Assembly: GCA_016932295.1 (NCBI GenBank)
Contig: JAFGDC010000084.1
Coordinates: 1-20,690, forward strand
Length of the DNA: 20,690 nt
Origin: a candidate division CSSED10-310 bacterium
GTDB lineage: Bacteria > CSSED10-310 > JAFGDC01
Reading direction: 5' to 3'
This document shows, one piece after another, positions 7,682 to 14,295 of the stretch. The notes under the pieces are model-generated. The model had not been told where the DNA came from. It was given only the letters and a program-made list of their open reading frames with translations, and did no database searches. The translations under genes and the position numbers were made by a program. How positions within the stretch are numbered: position 1 is the stretch's first letter; the number at the start of each line of letters is the position of its first letter.

Positions 7682-9559
7682 ATGAAAAGCCGATTTCATT
7701 CGTTCTGTCCATTGACAGACAGCGGCAGATGGCGATCTCTCCTATTCTCCTCGATCTTCGCGCTGATTATTGCCGTTCCTCAGGCTGAAGCGGACCATCC
7801 CTTCGTCATCATCAACTATGCGTTGCCGGGAAAATCTGCCTGTTTTTATTATTATTCTGAGGTATTCGACGTGAACGGAAACGGCATGCCGGAAGTGAGC
7901 ATGCCGGGTCAGAACCATTACACCTTTTTGATGGAACCTCAGGGTTGCAACCAGTTTGAGTTTGTGCATACCGTTGACTTCCGCGGCTTGTTACTCTCTG
8001 CCATGGGCGACATCAACGGCAACGGCCTGCCCGAGTATATCGGTGAGTCCAAGTTCATTAATGTGGACTTTAATGTAGTAATTCTTGAGTCTCCGGCGCC
8101 GAACGCCTATCCCAGCGTCGAGATCTACCGGTCTCCCCTGTGGTCCATGTTCAACGGACAGCCGACTGTCTCGGATCTGGACATGGACGGTAAACAGGAA
8201 GTGTTGTTCACGAACTATTCGACTGACCGGCTGGAGATCTACGAATACGATGAAACCCATTTTCTGGTCAAGAAAGCTTCCCTGGAAGGAGTACGTGTAG
8301 GTACCGGCAAGCTCACCGGAGATTTCGATCTGGACGGCCGGAATGAACTGATCCTGGCGGCGTGCAACGACATTTACATCTGGGAATGCGACGGGGACGA
8401 TTCGTATCGGCTCGAGTGGTTCTATCACTACAAGTACGGTTTTCAAGCCGTCCATTTCGGCGACAGCTTTCTGCACGACGATTTCGACGGCGACGGCAGG
8501 CCTGAACTGGTCATGGCAGGCACCACCTTTACATCAGCTCCCGTGGAATTTGTCGAGGTGGTGGAGAGTGACGCGCCTGATTCCTACTACTTCAGCTATG
8601 AATTCATGGGGCCCGCCATCGGCTGCGGCGTCATCCCCGTGGTGAAGGGCGATTTCGACGGCGACGGACTACGGGAGTTCGCCGCCTATGGGGCGCTGCA
8701 TATCATGTTCTTCAAGAGCACGGGCGACAACGCCTACGAAATGATTTACGACATTCCCAACAGGGATCCCATCCTGTGGTGCCGGCATCGCGAGATAGAA
8801 GTGGCTGATTTCAACGGTAACGGCTACGACGAACTCCTGTTGATGGGATGTCGTACAGGCGACAACACGATTCTCATCGAGCACCGGGATGCGCCGCGGG
8901 ATGAGCTGCCGCCGGAGACTTCACCCGGCTTCCCCGATCGGTTCACGACCAATGCGCCGGTGACCGTGCTCACCGGCACGGCAACCGACGACTACAGCGG
9001 GGTGGCGCGGGTCGAGGTCTCCACGGACGGCGGCCTCAGTTGGCGACCGGCGGCCGGCGCCGAGGCATGGCGTTACTATTTTGCGCCGGACGTGGCGGCC
9101 GGCTACGAGGTGCTGGCCAGGGCGGTGGATGGCTGCGGCCGGGTGGGAGCGCCGGGGCCGGCCCGGATCGTCGAGGCGCACGCCGGCGCCGTGACCGTAC
9201 CGCATGCCGCACAGGTCTATGTCGATCTTGCCGCCGGGGACGAAGCACCCGGACCAGGCGAGCGGCTGTCAGTCGCGGCGCGGCTGTTCAACTCGGGCGC
9301 TCCCGTCGCCGTGGCTGTGGTCGTCGTGCTGGAGGTAGCCGGCCGGTATTGGTTTTATCCCGCCTGGACCGAGCCGCCGGATGCGCTGCCGGTGCATCTC
9401 GATCAGCATCAAGAAAGCGATCCCATGGTCCTGGTTGACCTGGTGATTCCGGATATCGACATCGATGATTCCCTTGTTTTCTGGGCCGGCTGTCTCGATG
9501 CAGAGACCGGCGACCTGCTCGGACCGGTTGACCGCCTGCAGGTGGCGATCGGTCGGTGA
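7682..9559 (+). CDS. Exported FG-GAP/VCBS seven-motif propeller protein with Ig-like and shared C-terminal domain
   Basis: 625 residues from ATG at 7682, with GGAGGTG 7-8 bases upstream; the longer open frame runs through the hairpin and is rejected. The signal segment is about 16-37 (WRSLLFSSIFALIIAVPQA, then EADHP). Seven calcium-loop motifs of the D-x-D/N-x-D/N-G-x-x-E type occur at residues 63, 110, 165, 214, 267, 324 and 376 (for example DFDGDGRPE, DINGNGLPE), spaced 47-57 residues apart. That is the pattern of an FG-GAP propeller with one Ca2+ loop per blade. Residues ~425-500 look Ig-like (TGTATDDYSGVARVEVSTDG). Residues ~511-625 are the aromatic-rich domain shared with the next two proteins (VLEVAGRYWFYPAW). 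It is likely a surface or secreted binding protein with no visible active site. DNA for the C-terminal half is clearly more GC-rich than the propeller half. Confidence 0.85.
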   Translation: MKSRFHSFCPLTDSGRWRSLLFSSIFALIIAVPQAEADHPFVIINYALPGKSACFYYYSEVFDVNGNGMPEVSMPGQNHYTFLMEPQGCNQFEFVHTVDFRGLLLSAMGDINGNGLPEYIGESKFINVDFNVVILESPAPNAYPSVEIYRSPLWSMFNGQPTVSDLDMDGKQEVLFTNYSTDRLEIYEYDETHFLVKKASLEGVRVGTGKLTGDFDLDGRNELILAACNDIYIWECDGDDSYRLEWFYHYKYGFQAVHFGDSFLHDDFDGDGRPELVMAGTTFTSAPVEFVEVVESDAPDSYYFSYEFMGPAIGCGVIPVVKGDFDGDGLREFAAYGALHIMFFKSTGDNAYEMIYDIPNRDPILWCRHREIEVADFNGNGYDELLLMGCRTGDNTILIEHRDAPRDELPPETSPGFPDRFTTNAPVTVLTGTATDDYSGVARVEVSTDGGLSWRPAAGAEAWRYYFAPDVAAGYEVLARAVDGCGRVGAPGPARIVEAHAGAVTVPHAAQVYVDLAAGDEAPGPGERLSVAARLFNSGAPVAVAVVVVLEVAGRYWFYPAWTEPPDALPVHLDQHQESDPMVLVDLVIPDIDIDDSLVFWAGCLDAETGDLLGPVDRLQVAIGR

Positions 9560-9570
9560 GGAGTATGCAG

Positions 9571-11442
9571 ATGACGCGGAAGGTTGACCTTCGACGGCAT
9601 GGCCATTTCATTATCCCGATCCTGTGCCTGATGATTTGTCCGGGATTATCCGCGCTGGCCGGAACCATCCTGGTGCCAGGCGACGCCGCCACCATCCAGG
9701 CGGGTATTGACGCCGCCGCGGCAGGCGATCTCATCCTGGTGCGGCCCGGCACGTACCGCGGCGCCGGCAACCGTGACATCAGCCTGCGCGGGAAGGCGGT
9801 CACGGTGGCGTCGGAACAGGGGTCGACATCCTGCACCATCGACTGCGAAGGCGAAGCGCCCGGCTTCCGTTTCGTCACCGGCGGATCGGACACCGAACTG
9901 CGCGGCCTGACCATCACCGGCGCCGTCGCCGACTTCGGCGCCGCCCTGTACTGCGCGGCGGGTTCACTCGTCATGCGTGAATGCGTGCTCAGAGAATGCA
10001 CCGCCGGCGCCGGCGGCGCGGTGTATTGCGGACCCGGCGCGACGCCCCATTTCATCGACTGCGAGTTTTCTTCCAACACCATCGCCGCCGACGGTTACGG
10101 CGCTGCCGTCTACGGCGAGTATGCCGACCTCCTGTTGGAACACTGCGTCTTCGCCGCCAACGGCGCCGCATTCAGAGGCGGCGCCCTGTATACGTTGGCC
10201 TCCGCCGTCACCATGCGCCACTGCCGGCTGTCGGGCAATTCCAGTTCCTACTACGGCTACGGCGGCGCTCTCTACTGCGAGTACAGCGACCTGGAGCTGG
10301 TCAACTGCGAACTGACGGACAATGTCGGATTTTGGGGCGGCGGCCTTTACTGCCTCCAGTCCCGCGTTGCGATGCAAGGTCTGTCCACCCGCGGCAACCA
10401 GGCGTGGAGCCAGGGCGGCATGGCCATGCTGGAAGAGACTGAGGCCGACATCCAGCACTGTGTTTTCAGCGCCGACTGGAGCGATTTCAACGCCGCCTGC
10501 TTCAGCCTCGGCGCCGGGACGGACTGCTCGATTGTCAACTGCCTGTTCACCGGCAATCATGCCTTGAGCAATGGCGCGTGCCTGGATCTGTACGACGCTG
10601 CGGTGGCGCTCGACAACTGCGCGTTGCTCGACAACCTGGCGGAACACGGCGCCGGCGGCGGGCTGCGCGCCAAGTGGTCCGAGGTTGCACTGCGCAATTG
10701 TATTCTGTGGGGCAATGAAACTGACCAGATCTACCAGGAAGAGAGCGAGGTCACGGTCACCCACTGTGATATCCAGGACGGTTATGACGGTGAAGGCAAT
10801 TTCTCCGCTGAGCCATTGTTCACGGCCGGTCCTTATGGAACATGGTATCTGAGCAGTCAGGCCGCCGGCCAGGAGCAGGACAGTCCCTGCATTGATGCGG
10901 GTGACTGCAGTGCGGAAGAAGTGTCGATGGTGATCGGAGAAGAACGCTACACCATGGGCGAGCTGACGACCCGAACGGATGAAGTGTGCGATACGGGTGT
11001 GGTGGATGTGGGTTGTCACCTGGTTCCGGCGGACCGATTCACGCCCACGCCCGAACCAACGCCCACCACCACGCCGATTGCGTATGGCGTGCGGTTGACG
11101 ATGCCGGCGGTCAGGTTCATCCCCGGTGATGCATGCGGTCTGACGGCGGAGCTGATCAACAACACCGGCGAGCAGCGGCGCATCGTGTTCGCGGCGGTGC
11201 TGGAAGTGACCGGCGAATACTGGTTCTGGGATGGCTGGACGGCAGCTCCCGACGGCCGACTCATGCTGCTGGCGCCCGGCGTCGAGGAATTACCCTTGGT
11301 TGACGGTTTTATCTGGCCTGAAACCGGCGGAGAGGAGATGCACGGTCTCCGCTTCTGGGCCGCCATGCTCGATGCATCCACCGGTGCGTTGCTGGACGAA
11401 GCGACCTGCCTGGCCTGCTGGGTTTTCAGCTACAGCACATAG
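9571..11442 (+). CDS. Exported right-handed parallel β-helix protein with Thr/Pro linker and shared C-terminal domain
   Basis: 623 residues from ATG at 9571. GAGGAG at 9558-9563 is correctly spaced for this ATG but too close to the ATG at 9565; a GTG at 9556 is also possible. The ribosome site overlaps the upstream stop, so the two genes are tightly linked. The signal peptide is residues 1-~31 (FIIPILCLMICPGLSALAG). Next comes the start typical of such β-helices (AATIQAGIDAAAAGDLILV, RPGTYRG), then many short coils with Cys/Asn ladders (MRECVLREC, FIDCEFSSN, LEHCVFAAN, LRNCILWGN). The helix end reads DSPCIDAGD. A Thr/Pro linker (TPTPEPTPTTTP) joins it to the shared domain (VLEVTGEYWFWDGW, LRFWAAMLDASTGALL). 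The fold suggests carbohydrate or surface binding; no lyase catalytic set is visible. It is paralogous to the convergent gene at 11576-13060. Confidence 0.86.
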   Translation: MTRKVDLRRHGHFIIPILCLMICPGLSALAGTILVPGDAATIQAGIDAAAAGDLILVRPGTYRGAGNRDISLRGKAVTVASEQGSTSCTIDCEGEAPGFRFVTGGSDTELRGLTITGAVADFGAALYCAAGSLVMRECVLRECTAGAGGAVYCGPGATPHFIDCEFSSNTIAADGYGAAVYGEYADLLLEHCVFAANGAAFRGGALYTLASAVTMRHCRLSGNSSSYYGYGGALYCEYSDLELVNCELTDNVGFWGGGLYCLQSRVAMQGLSTRGNQAWSQGGMAMLEETEADIQHCVFSADWSDFNAACFSLGAGTDCSIVNCLFTGNHALSNGACLDLYDAAVALDNCALLDNLAEHGAGGGLRAKWSEVALRNCILWGNETDQIYQEESEVTVTHCDIQDGYDGEGNFSAEPLFTAGPYGTWYLSSQAAGQEQDSPCIDAGDCSAEEVSMVIGEERYTMGELTTRTDEVCDTGVVDVGCHLVPADRFTPTPEPTPTTTPIAYGVRLTMPAVRFIPGDACGLTAELINNTGEQRRIVFAAVLEVTGEYWFWDGWTAAPDGRLMLLAPGVEELPLVDGFIWPETGGEEMHGLRFWAAMLDASTGALLDEATCLACWVFSYST

Positions 11443-11575
11443 TTCCACCCGCGCCCCGGTTCAACACGTGGCTGTTGTCCGTTGCATAGATCTTGGCATT
11501 GACAAGGCGCCGACTCTTGATCCCCAGCGCACCGCCGTCGCGTGTTGCGGATGGGGTGCGATACGAGGCTTTCCT
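11443..11575. other. Convergent intergenic region
   Basis: 133 bp separate two convergent β-helix genes. I see a weak inverted repeat, CGCACC...GGTGCG, near 11530-11560, but no T-run, so no terminator is supported. Confidence 0.3.
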
Positions 11576-13060
11576 CTACCGCCAGCCGAACGACACGCTT
11601 TCCGCCAGGCAGTACATGTCGCTCAGTTCCTTGTTCAGCAGAGCGGCGTGGAACCGGACATCCTGATCAGAACCAGCGCCGGACGGCCAGACAAAGTCCA
11701 GGATATCGACCTGATGGGGACCGCCCGGCAACACATGGATCAGGCCGTAGTCCATCTGCTCGCGCCACGAAGGGTAGCAGTAATATGAACCGTGCACGTC
11801 CAACACCACCACCAGAGGAATATCCGCATACTGTCTGGTTGACTCATACATCGCCAGCAATATGAACCTGTTGCCGGCGATGAAGGTCGTGCCGTTCAGC
11901 TCCAGCCACAGGTTGAAGGTGCCGTCGGGCGGCGTGACCGTCGGGGTCGGCGTGGCGGTGGCCGGCCTTTCCGTGGGAGTGCAACTGGCCGTGGGGGTCG
12001 GTGCCGGCGTGCTGGTCGCCACCGGCGACGGCACCGGATCGGTCAGGTGGTAATGGAACCCCACGTCGACCATGCCCGTGTCAGGCTCACAATCGGTTCT
12101 GGTGGTGAGCTGACTCATGGTAAGCACCCCGTCGGGCATGGTGATGGATACCTGGTCGGCCGGCTTGTCGCCGGCATCCACGCACGGGCTGTCGAAGGGC
12201 TGACCGGCGGCGGTCTGGCTCAGGTAATAGCCGGAAATGAAATGGGGCAGGGCGTCGAAATTGCCCTCGCCCTGCCGGCCGCCCTCGATATCGCAGTAGG
12301 TGGCGTTGACGCCGTTGTGCATATCGATCGGATCACCATGATAGACGATGCAGTTGTTGGCCGTGAATCCGCCGCACCCCAGCGTGCCGTAGGGAATGAT
12401 ATGCGAGCCTTCATAACGTTCCATCCGGTTGTCTATAAAGGTGCAGTTGGTGAGGGTCACCATCCCGCGAAGGGAAGCGATGGCGCCGGCATAGCAGATG
12501 CGGGCGGGGGAATAGCCGTCGACGGTGCCGAAATTGCCGATGAACAGGCAGTTGAAGAACCGGGGATCGCTTTCGTAGGAGAGCACCGCGCCGCCGGTGG
12601 GTGTCGTGTAGTAATAGACGTCCAGGTAGGCTTCATTATTTATGAACACACAATCCACGATAACCGGGGCGCAAGCGCTTTGATAGCTGGCGATAAGAAG
12701 TGATCCCGGCCAGTTGTCGAAATCCCAGCCGTTCCTGAAGGTGAATCCACGGAGCATGGAGTCTGCGGTGATATTTTCCAGTCTCATGGCTAGGTTGCCT
12801 CCGCCGCAATCGACGACGGTGTGGTAGGGGCCGTTTTCGCTGGTGACGAAAAGGTCCTTCTCATACCAATGAACGAATCTGTTTCCAATGCCCATGAAGG
12901 TGCCGTCGGCGACGAGCACCGTATCGCCCTCGTCGGCGGCGTCGATGGCGGCCTGAAGGGTGTCGTATTCGGACGGCACCCTTCGGATGGTCGCCTCCAA
13001 AGGAGTCGTCAGCCAGCAAAATACCGCGATTATCGCCGTCATGGTGAGTACCGGTCTCAT
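11576..13060 (-). CDS. Exported parallel β-helix protein with Thr/Pro linker and shared C-terminal domain (paralogue)
   Basis: 494 residues from ATG at 13060, which has AGGGGGA upstream; residues before it in the open frame look non-coding. The signal peptide is residues 1-~22 (MRPVLTMTAIIAVFCWLTTP). The β-helix begins PSEYDTLQAAIDAADEGDTV and contains coil repeats (VIDCVFINNEAYL is approximated by CVFINN, FNCLFIGNFG, LTNCTFIDNRM, ANNCIVYHG). It ends DSPCVDAGD followed by LTTRTDCEPDTGMVDVGF, which is nearly the same segment as in its convergent neighbour. A Thr/Pro linker (about 30 residues, TSTPAPTPTASCTPT) leads to the shared C-terminal domain (VVVLDVHGSYYCYPSW, VRFHAALLNKELSD). Shorter β-helix than its paralogue. 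It is probably surface-exposed or secreted; no enzymatic residues are recognisable. Confidence 0.86.
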   Translation of the reverse strand: MRPVLTMTAIIAVFCWLTTPLEATIRRVPSEYDTLQAAIDAADEGDTVLVADGTFMGIGNRFVHWYEKDLFVTSENGPYHTVVDCGGGNLAMRLENITADSMLRGFTFRNGWDFDNWPGSLLIASYQSACAPVIVDCVFINNEAYLDVYYYTTPTGGAVLSYESDPRFFNCLFIGNFGTVDGYSPARICYAGAIASLRGMVTLTNCTFIDNRMERYEGSHIIPYGTLGCGGFTANNCIVYHGDPIDMHNGVNATYCDIEGGRQGEGNFDALPHFISGYYLSQTAAGQPFDSPCVDAGDKPADQVSITMPDGVLTMSQLTTRTDCEPDTGMVDVGFHYHLTDPVPSPVATSTPAPTPTASCTPTERPATATPTPTVTPPDGTFNLWLELNGTTFIAGNRFILLAMYESTRQYADIPLVVVLDVHGSYYCYPSWREQMDYGLIHVLPGGPHQVDILDFVWPSGAGSDQDVRFHAALLNKELSDMYCLAESVSFGWR

Positions 13061-13328
13061 CTGTTCCCCCTGATCATTCATTACTGATTTGTTTTGCTTC
13101 TCCTCACACTCAAAATATACGCATGACAGCATCTGGAAGCAAGAATAGCCCCAGCACCATTCCTCACCGGATCGACAGTTCCAGGCCGCAGTGGTCAACC
13201 TCGAGGGCCGGGGGGCGGGGGTCGTACCCCGAAAGTTGGAATGATCGTCGCGAATCATTGACCTTCAAAGCATTGGGACGATAGCCACAGATTCGCTGGA
13301 ATGGCGGCTCCTCACTTGCCGGTCATGT

Positions 13329-13351
13329 TGAATCCCTTCAGGATTCATTTT
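13329..13351 (+). terminator. Small hairpin with T-run, possible terminator of a lost gene
   Basis: TGAATCC (13329-13335), loop CTTCA, GGATTCA (13341-13347), then TTTT. The 7-bp stem plus T-run favours the plus-strand direction, yet no plus-strand gene now ends upstream. It may be a relic or a chance structure. Confidence 0.3.
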
Positions 13352-13551
13352 GGCCCTGTTTATCCAGGGTTCACCGACCGTCTGGCTGTCCCTCGCCCCG
13401 CCTCACGCCGCCGCCGGAGTGTGCGGAGACCCTGTCGCAGACAGACAATTTAAACTTGAACCGGCTCCGTTTATAGAGAATTGTCCTTTGTGTTCCAATT
13501 AGTTACGAGTGCTGAGAGGCATCTGTCTAGAGACCTCGTGTCATAGTTGCA

Positions 13552-13645
13552 CGCCGGTGGGATTCCGGCAATCCTGCAACCAGCGCCTACGGGGGGCGTA
13601 TCCCCATTCCACCGATGCCATCTCACCCAGGATGGCGGTCATGGA
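13552..13645. repeat. Dispersed direct repeat, copy 2
   Basis: The second copy of the repeat at 5592-5683, same orientation. It has the perfect 42-base core (13597-13638) and the same GCCGG(N7)CCGGC hairpin (13553-13569). The run of six Gs at 13591-13596 makes this copy 2 bases longer and shifts the minus-strand reading frame relative to copy 1. Sequence beyond 13645 is unrelated to copy 1 and turns AT-rich, which marks a sharp junction. Confidence 0.85.
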
Positions 13646-13825
13646 GTGGTTTTCACTTTTTTATCAATATGTTACTTAACTTTTCAACAATAATTGCATT
13701 TCAACCGCATGTTACTCAAATCGGGCAGGAATGCCAGTTGGATCAGAAATAAAAAACTCTGTAACCAATACCTGAATATCAGATTATTACTGGATCGGTG
13801 TTCTCTCCACAGGAAGGAGGCAAAC

Positions 13826-14053
13826 ATGGACTACCTCAACAGTCCCTTCACCGCACCGTGGGTTTTGGGCAATATTTCGGTATCCGGTAAACCAGGTGGC
13901 ATTCACGATACGATCATCTGCGACGATTCCGGACTGCTGGAACTCCACACCTCGTTTTACGGAACGAACGGGTTCGTAAAACGTGACACCTTCTTCGGTC
14001 AAACCCGTATTACCGACTTCTGTAATCCATCCACAGGGCAAGTGTTCCGTTAA
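13826..14053 (+). CDS. Small hypothetical protein (75 aa) with canonical ribosome site
   Basis: ATG at 13826 follows AAGGAGG with a 5-6 base gap, the best ribosome site on this strand. The product (MDYLNSPFTAPWVLGNISVS..., FYGTNGFVKRDTFFG, ending STGQVFR) has no signal peptide, membrane segment or domain that I recognise. It lies 242 bp upstream of hsdR on the same strand, in the junction between the repeat and the restriction operon. It could be a small regulator or accessory factor, a truncated gene, or a chance ORF. The opposite-strand frame over the same bases begins only with a weak TTG and has no good ribosome site, so the plus frame is preferred. Confidence 0.5.
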   Translation: MDYLNSPFTAPWVLGNISVSGKPGGIHDTIICDDSGLLELHTSFYGTNGFVKRDTFFGQTRITDFCNPSTGQVFR

Positions 14054-14208
14054 TACAACTTTCAATCTTCTGGTGGAGGGAACACCACATCAAAATATCC
14101 GACCCCCTGGCCCATTGCCGCCCGGTTCAAAGGAACACCGCTTCATGGAACTGCGGTGACATGCATGATTGAATATGGTGGATGCGCAACGGCAGCGGCG
14201 ATTATTGA

Positions 14209-14237
14209 TTGAGCTTCTCATCACGCTGGATTATCCT
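14209..14237 (+). promoter_or_regulatory. Candidate σ70-type promoter for the hsd operon
   Basis: TTGAGC (14209-14214) and TATCCT (14232-14237) are separated by exactly 17 bases and match the consensus at four of six positions each. They lie about 58 bases upstream of the hsdR start. No other pair in this gap scores better by eye. Confidence 0.35.
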
Positions 14238-14295
14238 GCCAGATAACACTCTGTTTGGTGACAACACAGTCACTTCAACGAGGGATGGGAAATGT

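Larger units (their letters stand above)
13061..13825. other. Gene-poor region between surface-protein block and defence block (~765 bp)
   Basis: I see no credible gene. It holds the promoter side of the minus-strand β-helix gene, an inverted repeat AATGAT(N8)ATCATT (13240-13259), a terminator-like hairpin (13329-13351), the second repeat copy (13552-13645), and then a distinctly AT-rich stretch (about 13650-13800) that probably contains the promoter of the small ORF at 13826. No consensus promoter is strong enough to name. Confidence 0.6.

Noticed and set aside
9964..11019. Minus-strand open frame of 351 codons opposite the β-helix gene
   Set aside because: Its repetitive Ala/Val/Gly-rich product mirrors the repeat structure of the sense gene; there is no ribosome site or domain support.
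13240..13259. Inverted repeat AATGAT(N8)ATCATT as an operator
   Set aside because: Only 6 bp per arm, about 180 bp from the nearest start codon and without a partner site; chance is likely.
13787..14065. Minus-strand ORF overlapping the 75-aa plus-strand ORF
   Set aside because: It starts at TTG without a clear ribosome site, while the plus-strand ORF has AAGGAGG at ideal spacing. Neither has a known domain, so the plus frame is only preferred, not proven.
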